Shown piece by piece: positions 1 through 7,659 of a stretch of 64,000 nt of DNA. Positions within the stretch are counted from its first letter, which is position 1, and the number at the start of each line of letters is the position of its first letter. Source of the stretch: Candidatus Paralachnospira caecorum. GTDB lineage: Bacteria > Bacillota > Clostridia > Lachnospirales > Lachnospiraceae. The notes under the pieces were generated by a model. That model ran no database searches. It was not told where the DNA came from and was given only the letters and a program-made list of their open reading frames with translations. Where the stretch lies: NCBI GenBank assembly GCA_904379015.1, contig CAJFHG010000005.1, forward strand, positions 32,699 through 96,698, in the 5' to 3' direction. A program made the translations under genes and the position numbers.

Positions 1-155
1 TTGAGCTTTCCGCGGATACGGTTCAGGTAACCGTTACCTCGTCAGACAGCGGAACGGAGCCTTCGGGCTCCGCGCAGGCCAGTGAAAGCGAATCAGAAAG
101 CAGTAGCACGGGCACGGAAACAGGCGGAGAACCGCAGAGTACAGAGCGGGAGTAA
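1..155 (+). CDS. C-terminal end of an unidentified protein (cut by window edge)
   Basis: An open frame enters from the left edge (codons in phase with position 3) and stops with TAA at 153-155. The visible 50 residues are a short hydrophobic-alternating stretch (ELSADTVQVTVTS) followed by a low-complexity Ser/Glu/Thr/Gly tail, typical of the disordered end of an exported or membrane-anchored protein. The VQVTVTS strand would fit the last strand of a YbbR/CdaR-type domain, which in Clostridia can lie upstream of an HPr gene, but this is a guess from little sequence. HPr follows after 44 bases, so the two may be co-transcribed. Confidence 0.5.
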   Translation, partial: ELSADTVQVTVTSSDSGTEPSGSAQASESESESSSTGTETGGEPQSTERE

Positions 156-199
156 TGGTTTCAGGAATTAATAAGAGAAAGTGAAACGGAGGGTTTAGT

Positions 200-463
200 A
201 TGGTAAGTGAGAAGGTAGTTTTGAAAAATCCGACCGGACTTCATCTGCGTCCGGCGGGAGTTCTTTGTAAGGAGGCAATGAACTACGCTTCTTCGATTAC
301 ATTTCGCTGCAACAATGTTACGGCGAATGCCAAAAGTGTGCTGAGCGTATTGGGAGCCTGCATCAAGACAGGCGATGAACTGGAATTCATCTGTGAAGGA
401 CCGGATGAAGAAGAGGCGCTCAAAGCGATCATCAATGTGGTAAAAAGCGGCCTGGGTGAATAA
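200..463 (+). CDS. ptsH: HPr phosphocarrier protein of the sugar phosphotransferase system
   Basis: An 87-residue protein of normal HPr length. The active-site motif GLHLRP places the phosphorylatable histidine exactly at residue 15, and NAKSVLSV places the regulatory serine at residue 46, the site used by HPr kinase in Firmicutes. Both sites being present argues for true HPr rather than the His-lacking paralogue Crh. HPr passes phosphate from enzyme I to sugar-specific EIIA proteins in the cytoplasm and, when Ser-phosphorylated, is a CcpA corepressor. The ATG is preceded by a good site, GGAGGG, at 189-194. The next gene starts three bases after the stop, so the two are probably co-transcribed, though no functional link between HPr and a glycan polymerase is evident. 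Confidence 0.95.
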   Translation: MVSEKVVLKNPTGLHLRPAGVLCKEAMNYASSITFRCNNVTANAKSVLSVLGACIKTGDELEFICEGPDEEEALKAIINVVKSGLGE

Positions 464-466
464 GAC

Positions 467-1798
467 ATGAAAAAACATGACAATGGGGCGATCATTGTAA
501 ATCTGGCAGTTTACATACTGGTGTATGTACTGGCCGCTGCGCTTGGCAGAACCGGAGAATATCTGTTTTCCGGTTCTGCTTTGCTTCTGCTGGCAGCCGG
601 AGAGTATCTGTATTATTATAAAAAGCACCGTTCCCTGCTTCACATGGAAGCGGTTTTTTCTCTGTTCTGGACAGGGGGAGTGGGACTTTCTGCCATGAAG
701 CTTTCCCGCCTGGCCCAGGAATGGGAAATCCTGTCCTGGATTTGCTTCTGCGGTGTCTATGTGGCCTTTATCTGCGGCTATGAATGGATCGGACCGGGGA
801 TCCGGTGGCCGGAAAAATGGAAGCTCAGAAAATGGACGGAGAGGAAGAAGCCGGATGATCAGGTGATGGCCAGGCGGCTGCTGGTCAGCATTTTCGCGGT
901 GCTTCTGGTTTCTGTGGCCTGTTTCCTCCTGGAAGCGGCCTTTAAGGAGATCCCGCTGTTTTCTGATAAGCCCCACGCTTATTCTGAATTTCATCTGTCG
1001 GGGGTCCATTACTTTACGGTGAGCAGTATCTTTGTGCTGCCCCTTTCTGTTCTGTACAGGAAGATGAAAGGAAAACTCAGCAGGAGAGAATGGGTGGTTC
1101 TGGGAATCTGCTGCGCGGCCGCGCTGGCGATCCCGATTCTCTGCGTCTCCCGTTTCCAGCTGATGATGGCGGTGCTCCTTTCCGTCTGTGTGGTGATGGC
1201 AGTCTGGCCGGATATCAGGCTCCGGTATATCATCCTGGCGGTTGTGGTTCTGATCCCTGTGTATGTGGGACTGACAGTGGCCAGAAATCATGATGTGTCC
1301 TATCTCAACGGCATTTTTGAGATGAAGAATGAGAATACGCCTATTTTTATCACCCAGCCGTATATGTACGTGGCCAATAACTATGACAACTTCAACTGTC
1401 TTGTGAAAGAGCTGCCGGCCCATACCTTCGGCCTGCGCCAGCTTTTTCCCGTATTTGCTCTGACAGGGCTGAAGTTCCTGGCGCCGGGGCTGGTGAATTT
1501 CCCGATTTACGTGACAAAGGAGGAACTGACGACCGTAACGCTCATATATGACGCGTATTATGATTTTGGCGTCGTCGGCGTGCTGCTGTTCGGGCTGATT
1601 TTGGGAACGGCATGCCGGAAGCTGTCGGATATGCAGAAAAGGAGCGGGAATCCCGTGTCCTGCCTCTTATACGCCCAGATCGCCATGTATCTGGTCTTTT
1701 CCTTCTTCACCACCTGGTTCAGCAATCCCACGACCTGGTTCTGGCTGGCCCTGACCGTTATAATTTATATTTATGTCGGATATAGACAGAAGGAATAA
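467..1798 (+). CDS. polytopic membrane protein, putative polysaccharide repeat-unit polymerase (Wzy/oligosaccharide polymerase-like)
   Basis: A 443-residue protein with about ten or more hydrophobic segments and short charged loops, for example the Arg/Lys-rich loop near residues 112-135. The layout resembles bacterial O-antigen/capsule polymerases and oligosaccharide repeat-unit polymerases: paired helices, one larger extracytoplasmic loop (about residues 270-350, rich in Tyr/Asn/Phe) and a closing helix pair ending IYIYVGYRQKE. These families are poorly conserved, so the call rests on topology and on the glycan genes elsewhere in the window. It starts three bases after the HPr stop, with only a weak ribosome-binding site, so translational coupling is likely. 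An O-antigen-ligase-type enzyme is the main alternative. Confidence 0.55.
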   Translation: MKKHDNGAIIVNLAVYILVYVLAAALGRTGEYLFSGSALLLLAAGEYLYYYKKHRSLLHMEAVFSLFWTGGVGLSAMKLSRLAQEWEILSWICFCGVYVAFICGYEWIGPGIRWPEKWKLRKWTERKKPDDQVMARRLLVSIFAVLLVSVACFLLEAAFKEIPLFSDKPHAYSEFHLSGVHYFTVSSIFVLPLSVLYRKMKGKLSRREWVVLGICCAAALAIPILCVSRFQLMMAVLLSVCVVMAVWPDIRLRYIILAVVVLIPVYVGLTVARNHDVSYLNGIFEMKNENTPIFITQPYMYVANNYDNFNCLVKELPAHTFGLRQLFPVFALTGLKFLAPGLVNFPIYVTKEELTTVTLIYDAYYDFGVVGVLLFGLILGTACRKLSDMQKRSGNPVSCLLYAQIAMYLVFSFFTTWFSNPTTWFWLALTVIIYIYVGYRQKE

Positions 1799-1817
1799 TC
1801 GGGAAAAGGATTGCCAA

Positions 1818-1846
1818 TTGTAATCTGAAATCCCCTGTGTTATAAT
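1818..1846 (+). promoter_or_regulatory. promoter for leuA
   Basis: TTGTAA (1818-1823) and a perfect TATAAT (1841-1846) are separated by 17 bases. It lies just after the stop of the polymerase-like gene and about 220 bases before leuA, giving leuA its own transcript with a long leader. Confidence 0.65.
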
Positions 1847-1853
1847 GAAACAG

Positions 1854-2069
1854 CATAACAATATGATTACAGAGATGGGAATGATGGCTCATGGGGCTGG
1901 ATCTGAGAAGAGCAGCATAAAAAGCAAGATGTATATTATCAGGAAGTACGGCGTGATTTATCGACTATGAAGCGGCGGAGCGGTCAGGTAAAAGCAGCGC
2001 GGCGGCAGGATTCCCGGCGGGACCGGGGATTCAGAATCAGTGACAGACAGATGGAAAGGACGATAAATC
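1854..2069 (+). promoter_or_regulatory. long untranslated leader of leuA
   Basis: Roughly 215 bases lie between the predicted transcription start and the leuA ATG. I do not find the conserved T-box core here. The last part can fold: TCCCGG and CCGGGGA near 2015-2030 pair around CGGGA, with no T-run after it, so it is not a terminator. A 13-codon open frame at 1929-1970 encodes MYIIRKYGVIYRL, five of whose residues are branched-chain, but it lacks a visible ribosome-binding site. A leader of this length before an amino-acid biosynthesis gene suggests attenuation or another RNA-level control, but the type is not identified. Confidence 0.35.
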
Positions 2070-3731
2070 ATGTTAAATTATCAGAGATATAAACGTGTAC
2101 CTGTAGTTCATTATCCTGAAAGGCAGTGGCCCAACAAGGAGATAGAGAAGGCGCCGGTCTGGTGCAGTGTGGATCTGCGTGACGGCAATCAGGCGCTCAT
2201 TGAGCCCATGGTGGTGGAAGAGAAGGTGGAGATGTTCAATCTTCTTATCAAACTGGGGTTCAAGGAGATCGAGGTCGGGTTTCCCGCGGCGTCGCAGATC
2301 GAGTACGATTTTTTAAGACAGCTGGTTGACAGGAACCTGATTCCTGACGACGTGGTCGTGCAGGTGCTGGTGCAGTGCAGGGAGCATCTGATCGACAGGA
2401 CCTTTGATTCCCTGAGGGGGATCAAGAAGGCAATCGTTCATATTTACAATTCCACATCTACCCTTCAGCGGGATGTGGTGTTCGGCAAGGATAAAGAGCA
2501 TATCAAACAGATCGCCGTGGACGGGACCAGGATGGTCAAAGAGCGGGCGAAGGACTTTGATGGTGAGATCATACTGGAGTATTCGCCGGAGAGCTTTACG
2601 GGGACTGAGCTCGATTACGCGCTGGAGGTGTGCACCGCGGTACAGGAGGAGTGGGGCCCCACAAAGGAGCATCCCATGATCTTCAATCTGCCCGCGACGG
2701 TCGAGATGACCACGCCCAATGTTTACGCGGATCAGATCGAGTGGATGAATACCCACTTCAAGGACAGAGAAAGCATCATCCTGAGCGTACATCCCCACAA
2801 CGACAGAGGGACGGGCGTGGCAGCCACAGAGCTGGCGCTCCTGGCAGGCGCTGACAGAGTGGAGGGAACGCTGTTCGGAAACGGTGAGCGGACCGGAAAT
2901 GTGGATGTGCTGAATGTAGCTTATAATATGTTTTCCCAGGGGATCAACCCGGAACTCAACATTGAAAATATCAAAGAGATCATTGATGTATATGAGAGAT
3001 GCTGCAAGATGGAGATCGATCCGAGGCATCCTTATGCCGGAAAGCTGGTGTTCACCGCTTTCTCCGGTTCTCATCAGGACGCCATCAACAAGGGCATCAA
3101 GGCGCTCAAGGCAAGAAAGAATCCTTACTGGGAGGTGCCTTATCTGCCGGTGGATCCTTCCGATCTGGGGAGAGACTACGAGCCCATCGTCCGCATCAAC
3201 AGCCAGTCCGGAAAGGGCGGCGTAGCCTTTGTCATGGATACCTTCTACGGCTTCAAGCTGCCGAAGGATATGCATAAGGAATTTGCCGATGTGGTCCAGA
3301 AGGTGGCGGAGGAGCACGGAGAAGTGGCGCCCGAGCAGATCATGGAGCTGTTTAAGGCCGAATATCTGTCGGCGAAGGAGCCCTTCAACTTTATCCGCTG
3401 CGAGGTGACGGATATTGGAGAGACCGACACCCAGGCGCGTCTGACCTTCCGTTACGACGGCAGTATTCTGGGGGCGAAGGGCATTGGAAACGGCCCCATC
3501 GACGCGGTGCGAGATGCCATTGAGCAGACGGTGGATGTCCATGTGAAGGTGCTGGATTATTCCGAGCATGCGCTGGGAGAAGGTTCTCATGCCCAGGCCG
3601 CGGCCTATATCAAGGTCATGGATGTGAAGAGCGGACGCGTCACCTACGGCGTAGGCGTAAGCCCCAATATCACCAGGGCGTCCCACAGAGCGCTGTTCAG
3701 CGGTCTGAACAGACTCTTCCACAAAGAATAA
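2070..3731 (+). CDS. leuA: 2-isopropylmalate synthase
   Basis: Catalyses the first committed step of leucine synthesis, condensing acetyl-CoA with 2-oxoisovalerate in the cytoplasm. The 553-residue protein has the long-form (LeuA type 2) layout. An N-terminal TIM barrel carries DLRDGNQ with the catalytic Arg37 and metal ligand Asp38, HPHNDRGTG with metal-binding His241 and His243, and the glycine-rich GNGERTGNVD loop. The C-terminal regulatory domain, where leucine feedback inhibition normally acts, runs from about residue 430 to the end. The ATG has AAAGGA 7-12 bases upstream. It stands alone between its own promoter and terminator, with no leuBCD nearby. No anomalies were seen. Confidence 0.95.
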   Translation: MLNYQRYKRVPVVHYPERQWPNKEIEKAPVWCSVDLRDGNQALIEPMVVEEKVEMFNLLIKLGFKEIEVGFPAASQIEYDFLRQLVDRNLIPDDVVVQVLVQCREHLIDRTFDSLRGIKKAIVHIYNSTSTLQRDVVFGKDKEHIKQIAVDGTRMVKERAKDFDGEIILEYSPESFTGTELDYALEVCTAVQEEWGPTKEHPMIFNLPATVEMTTPNVYADQIEWMNTHFKDRESIILSVHPHNDRGTGVAATELALLAGADRVEGTLFGNGERTGNVDVLNVAYNMFSQGINPELNIENIKEIIDVYERCCKMEIDPRHPYAGKLVFTAFSGSHQDAINKGIKALKARKNPYWEVPYLPVDPSDLGRDYEPIVRINSQSGKGGVAFVMDTFYGFKLPKDMHKEFADVVQKVAEEHGEVAPEQIMELFKAEYLSAKEPFNFIRCEVTDIGETDTQARLTFRYDGSILGAKGIGNGPIDAVRDAIEQTVDVHVKVLDYSEHALGEGSHAQAAAYIKVMDVKSGRVTYGVGVSPNITRASHRALFSGLNRLFHKE

Positions 3732-3756
3732 AAAATCATTGTTTTTGAAATCACAA

Positions 3757-3803
3757 ACAGCCCGCGGGCGCTGCCGAGAGGCAGATTCCGGGGCTGTTTT
3801 TTT
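3757..3803 (+). terminator. rho-independent terminator after leuA
   Basis: ACAGCCC-CGG pairs with CCG-GGGCTGT around a loop, followed directly by a run of seven T. It lies 26 bases after the leuA stop and marks the border with the AT-rich insert. Confidence 0.8.
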
Positions 3804-3945
3804 GCCGTACAGGAAATTCTGGATTTCCAAGTTTGAGCTCGAATGTTAAAATTAAAGTAAATGAAATCGAAAAAATCAATAAATGTGATTTTTTTTATTA
3901 TATTTAATGTTTACTTGTGATATACTATTTACGGAGGTGGTTTCA

Positions 3946-5247
3946 ATGTTGATTGAATTTCGTTTTAAAAACTACCGCTCTTTTCGCGATGAAGCAACAC
4001 TTTCTATGGAGGCAACCGGGCTGAGTTCATTGAAAAATAGTTTGATTCCCTTGTCTTCGACGGTTAAACTGTTACCTGCCGTTGCGATTTATGGTAAAAA
4101 TGGCGGTGGTAAAAGTAACGTAATTCGCGCATTTTGGCTAGCGGTACAATTTGTTCGTAATGCGCAAAGGACTCAGCATGAAGGCGCAAATATTCCGGTA
4201 AACTGTTTTGCTCTCAATGATTATTCAAAGGAAGACCCCACGGAATTTCATTTTGTGTATACCGTAAATGGAATTAAATATTGGTATGGTTTTTCTGCTA
4301 CAAGAGAAAAGATATTTACGGAGTACCTTTATCATGCGCCCAAAGGACAAAAAGCACTTATTTTTTCTAGAGAAGGACAAAAATTCACATTTACGGAAGA
4401 AAAAACAAAACGTGGCATGATCAGCGAAATGGTTGCCGAAAACCAACTGTTTTTTTCCGTTGCCTGTACTATGAATGACAGACCTTGTATTTCAGCTATG
4501 CACTGGTATCGGAACCATGTGTTCTTTTCAAGAGATTATTCGGATATTCCTAAACAGCTTCTGGCGTACTCGGAAGACAAAAATATGCTTAGAGTAATTT
4601 CCGAATATGCCAAAACAGCGGATCTCGGTATTCAAGATATGCATTTCGAATTTGACAGCAAAGAAATTAGAGATGATATATCTTTGCCGGATAACATTCC
4701 AGATGGTATTAAATCAGCCCTGGTGCAATTTATGCATGCATTAACAGAAAGTACAATGAATAGTAATGTTCAGCTAAAAGTTGGAAAAGTTTCTGCGAAA
4801 GCTTGTCACTTAGGTGAAAACCGTGATGGACAACAATCAAATTATATGCTAGAACTTGAGGACGAATCTGACGGCACACGGAAATTGATGGCATTGGCGC
4901 CGGCAATCGAATCTGCGCTGCGCACAGGCGGAATTTTATTAGTTGATGAATTAGAACGAGAATTGCATCCCAAGCTAGTAAATTTTATTGTTGCGAAATT
5001 CCAAAGTAAGACTGCAAATCCCAATGGGGCGCAGATTGTCTTTACCACGCATAATACTGAATTGATGAATCTGGAATTACTGCGTAAAGACCAGCTGTAT
5101 TTTGTGGATAAGTATGATAAAGATGGCACGTCTGAACTATACAGTATCAGTGAATTTGCTACACGAACAACAGAAAATGTTCGAAAAGGGTATCTTGTTG
5201 GAAAGTATGGCGCTACACCTGATATTGAAATTGAGGAGGTGGAATAA
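3946..5247 (+). CDS. AAA-family ATPase of an AbiL/RloA-like defence pair
   Basis: A 433-residue ATPase of the abortive-infection/OLD-like AAA group. A Walker A motif (YGKNGGGKSN, residues 49-58) follows an N-terminal FKNYRSF strand typical of these SMC-like ATPases. A signature-like SDGTRKLMALAP precedes a Walker B (ILLVDELERELHP), and FTTHNTELM supplies the late histidine motif. I place the start at 3946 because GGAGGTGG sits at 3933-3940; an in-frame ATG at 3907 lacks such a site. The stop abuts the RloB-like gene, whose ribosome-binding site lies inside this gene's last codons. Base composition is clearly more AT-rich than both flanks, with many A/T-ending codons, which suggests horizontal acquisition. 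By analogy with AbiL and PARIS, the ATPase is the sensor/scaffold and the partner the effector. Confidence 0.85.
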   Translation: MLIEFRFKNYRSFRDEATLSMEATGLSSLKNSLIPLSSTVKLLPAVAIYGKNGGGKSNVIRAFWLAVQFVRNAQRTQHEGANIPVNCFALNDYSKEDPTEFHFVYTVNGIKYWYGFSATREKIFTEYLYHAPKGQKALIFSREGQKFTFTEEKTKRGMISEMVAENQLFFSVACTMNDRPCISAMHWYRNHVFFSRDYSDIPKQLLAYSEDKNMLRVISEYAKTADLGIQDMHFEFDSKEIRDDISLPDNIPDGIKSALVQFMHALTESTMNSNVQLKVGKVSAKACHLGENRDGQQSNYMLELEDESDGTRKLMALAPAIESALRTGGILLVDELERELHPKLVNFIVAKFQSKTANPNGAQIVFTTHNTELMNLELLRKDQLYFVDKYDKDGTSELYSISEFATRTTENVRKGYLVGKYGATPDIEIEEVE

Positions 5248-5901
5248 ATGCCTCGTCAATTGAAGCGAGAGAAGCCGTATATTGTTGTTTTTTGCGAGGG
5301 TGAAAGTGAACAAGCATATACAGACTTTCTGAAAAAAGAATTTAAGGATGTTGCATCTATTAAACGCCCCAGTTCCACTGGACTTTTCGAAGAAGCCGAT
5401 AGCAAATTCAAGAAAGACAAATCTTATCGAGATTATGCTGAGGTAACGGATGAAATCTGGTTTTTCTTTGATGTAGAAACAAAAGATGTTCAAAAATGGG
5501 ACAGTCGTTTGAAAATAATCAAGCGACTGCGTTCCTTACGAAAAAAGCCTGGCATCAAAGTAAGACTACTGATGACAACAGGGTGTGTCGAGTATTGGTT
5601 TATGCTGCACTATAAGATGTTTACTCCACCCATTCAGACTGTTGCAGAAAAAGAACGTATAATAGCCGAGTTGATCGAAAAAGTTCCTGATTACCAAAAA
5701 GGAGATCATCATTCTATTTCAAAAATTGCGCACAATTATCCAGAAGCAGTCAAAAATTCTAAAAGGACACTTTCCAATCTGCTTCAAGATGGGCTTCCGG
5801 GCTTAAACGATACTGATGAACGCAATTGCTGGCTTTGTAGAAACTGTCTGACCTTTTCTAACGTTTATGAGGCTATTGATTTTTTAACAAGTTTATCATG
5901 A
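5248..5901 (+). CDS. RloB/AbiLii-like protein, probable TOPRIM-type effector
   Basis: A 217-residue protein of usual RloB length. The N-terminus YIVVFCEGESEQAYTDFL carries the conserved Glu of a TOPRIM-like fold. IWFFFDVETKD (about residues 70-80) supplies an acidic motif after a hydrophobic strand, and GCVEYWFMLHY (about 112-122) is the most characteristic RloB signature. RloB-like genes are found next to AAA ATPases in restriction islands and in the lactococcal abortive-infection system AbiL. The expected role is a nuclease or other toxic effector held in check or activated by the ATPase; that is inference from the family. The ATG follows the ATPase stop with no spacer, so translation is coupled. 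The AT-rich composition matches the ATPase gene. Confidence 0.8.
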   Translation: MPRQLKREKPYIVVFCEGESEQAYTDFLKKEFKDVASIKRPSSTGLFEEADSKFKKDKSYRDYAEVTDEIWFFFDVETKDVQKWDSRLKIIKRLRSLRKKPGIKVRLLMTTGCVEYWFMLHYKMFTPPIQTVAEKERIIAELIEKVPDYQKGDHHSISKIAHNYPEAVKNSKRTLSNLLQDGLPGLNDTDERNCWLCRNCLTFSNVYEAIDFLTSLS

Positions 5902-6011
5902 TTATTTTTCTAAAGTACCGTGAGCTAAGTATCACGACACTTTTTCTCGTACATTTCCTCCAGAGAAACGCGCTTGTGGTTGAAATAGAACTATGTTCCG
6001 CGATCCGATTG

Positions 6012-7460
6012 TCATGATTTACGCGTTTGATCGGATTTCCTGAACAGCTTTCCGATCCTGCGGAGGGGGGCCGTCGCCTTCCAGCTGGTAGAGCCTGTCA
6101 CTTCGGACAGCGACTGCTGCAGCTGCGCGATGACGGCCTCCTGGTCGGAGCCGGCCTGCCGCAGGGCGGCAATGCGCTGTTCCAGAGCAGCAACCGTCTC
6201 TCTGTTCTGCGAGGCGGCCTGCTCCATCTGCTGTTCTTTTTCAGCCAGCAGTCCGTTGAGCCTGCCGATATGGGCCTGCGCCATCTGATCCTGATCTTTC
6301 AGAGCCTGGATTTCCAGCTTGTTTTTTTCAATGGTGTACTGCCGTTCATGGACCTGGCCGTTCAGTTCCATGATTTTCTGTTCTCTTTCGTAAGCCGCCT
6401 GGTGCAGGTCGTGCAGTTCCTTTTCCAGATGGGGGTGCTTGAAAGAGATTCCCTGGATGTACCGGTCATTATAAAGATGAAGGCCGGTGAGCTGTCCGCA
6501 TTCTCTGGTGGAAAAATGGTATTTGTCTTTTAACAGCCGCGCGGTTTCCGGACGGTCGAGCAGCGCTTCGATTTTCAGAAGGGCGAGAGGCGTACCCAGA
6601 AAGTCTTTGCGGCAGTCGCCTGCCAGCAGCGCCTTCTCGCAGGCAAGCTCATCCGGAGAAGCGGAGTCGGGGCAGCGGAAATAATCCCCGAAGGCCCGTA
6701 TAAACAGATCGTCATCCATATCGTCAAACATGTGATAGCGGATATGCATGTATTCGTTATAAAACCGGGCATCGTGCTCCTCAGAGGGACTGCTCACATT
6801 TGCGTCGGAGGAAAGGATCCGCCGGTATTTGACAAGGGGTTCTTCTACGATGCCGAAGGTGAATTTTTTTGTGAACCGTACCCACCATTCCATGTCCATG
6901 GCCTGAATATAAAACAGGCTGTGATCGCCCACCACGGGGATCGTGGAGGATTCGATCAGAGAAGAAGGATTGTTCAGCCGGTTTCCATAGAAGAAGAAGA
7001 AGCGGAGCCATTCTTCCCGGCTGTCGGTGGAAGATTCAAAATATTTTTTCAGATCAGCGAGTCGGTCGTTGCAGAGGTCCCCGTTTTCGTCGATCAGATC
7101 CACCCAGGTAAAGCAGCCGTTTAATTCGGGGTGGGCCTTCAGGAACGCGAGCTGTTTTTCCAGCTTATCCGGATACCAGATGTCGTCTCCGTCGATGATG
7201 GCCGTATAGGCTCCTTTGATCTTGCGGAAGGCATAATTGGTCGCGTAGGCGATATGCCGGTTTTCGGGAAGCTGATGCAGCTCGATGCGGGGATCGGAAA
7301 AACCGCGCACGATATCTGCCGTATGGTCTGTGGAGCCGTCGTCCACGATAATAAACTGAAGATCTGTGTAGGTTTGGGACAGTACACTTTCTATGGATTC
7401 TTTCAGATATTTTTCTGCGTTATATACCGTCATGATCACACTGATGGTTGAGTTTGCCAT
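6012..7460 (-). CDS. family 2 glycosyltransferase with C-terminal coiled coil
   Basis: A 482-residue protein. Residues 1-230 are a GT-A fold: VIMTVYNAEKYL at the start, VDDGST for nucleotide binding, and IDGDD as the metal-binding DxD. The middle part (about 230-330) is the usual acceptor region. From about residue 345 a long charged, Gln/Glu-rich segment (for example EKEQQMEQAASQNRETVAAL) predicts a coiled coil. The last 30 residues carry the tail motif GSTSWKATAPLRRIGKLF, seen at the ends of many surface-glycan glycosyltransferases. The start at 7460 (MANSTIS) has AAGGAGTG upstream and the GT-A strand begins at once; a longer in-frame extension lies upstream of it but overlaps the promoter. 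It transcribes divergently from the next gene. Sugar specificity is unknown. Confidence 0.85.
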   Translation of the reverse strand: MANSTISVIMTVYNAEKYLKESIESVLSQTYTDLQFIIVDDGSTDHTADIVRGFSDPRIELHQLPENRHIAYATNYAFRKIKGAYTAIIDGDDIWYPDKLEKQLAFLKAHPELNGCFTWVDLIDENGDLCNDRLADLKKYFESSTDSREEWLRFFFFYGNRLNNPSSLIESSTIPVVGDHSLFYIQAMDMEWWVRFTKKFTFGIVEEPLVKYRRILSSDANVSSPSEEHDARFYNEYMHIRYHMFDDMDDDLFIRAFGDYFRCPDSASPDELACEKALLAGDCRKDFLGTPLALLKIEALLDRPETARLLKDKYHFSTRECGQLTGLHLYNDRYIQGISFKHPHLEKELHDLHQAAYEREQKIMELNGQVHERQYTIEKNKLEIQALKDQDQMAQAHIGRLNGLLAEKEQQMEQAASQNRETVAALEQRIAALRQAGSDQEAVIAQLQQSLSEVTGSTSWKATAPLRRIGKLFRKSDQTRKS

Positions 7461-7514
7461 ATTAATCAGACACTCCTTGCTGTTAAAATAAGACTGATGT
7501 GAGTTTATGGGGCT

Positions 7515-7544
7515 ATTATAACCTGAAAGAGCAGGAAAACACAA
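7515..7544 (-). promoter_or_regulatory. promoter for the minus-strand glycosyltransferase
   Basis: Read on the minus strand: TTGTGT (7539-7544), 18-base spacer, TATAAT (7515-7520), about 55 bases upstream of the start at 7460. This position also excludes starts further upstream. Confidence 0.55.
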
Positions 7545-7585
7545 TAGGATAAAAGCAGTTCGCGGGCATTTGCCTGACGGCGGTG

Positions 7586-7614
7586 TTGTGAATTGACCAA
7601 TTCTGTGATATGCT
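7586..7614 (+). promoter_or_regulatory. promoter for the GT-C membrane protein at 7660
   Basis: TTGTGA (7586-7591), 17-base spacer, TATGCT (7609-7614), 45 bases before the ATG at 7660. It is paired back to back with the minus-strand promoter. Confidence 0.5.
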
Positions 7615-7659
7615 TTCACTATTCTGGAACAGACCGGTTTCAAAAGAGGAGGTACCCTT

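Noticed and set aside
1986-2035. GGCGGGACCGGGG in the leuA leader, compared with the T-box core
   Set aside because: It does not match the AGGGTGGNACCGCG consensus, and no antiterminator/terminator pair with a T-run follows.
2313-3830. Long open frame opposite leuA
   Set aside because: It is the antisense of a clearly conserved gene with strong codon bias; its translation has no recognisable domain.
5902-6011. Short minus-strand peptide FNHKRVSLEEMYEKKC beside the defence pair, as a possible transposase end
   Set aside because: Only about 20 codons, bounded by stops, with no recognisable transposase motif.
7461-7643. In-frame N-terminal extension of the minus-strand glycosyltransferase to 7643
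   Set aside because: The extension has no domain, crosses the promoter at 7515-7544, and the ATG at 7460 has a good ribosome-binding site directly before the GT-A fold.
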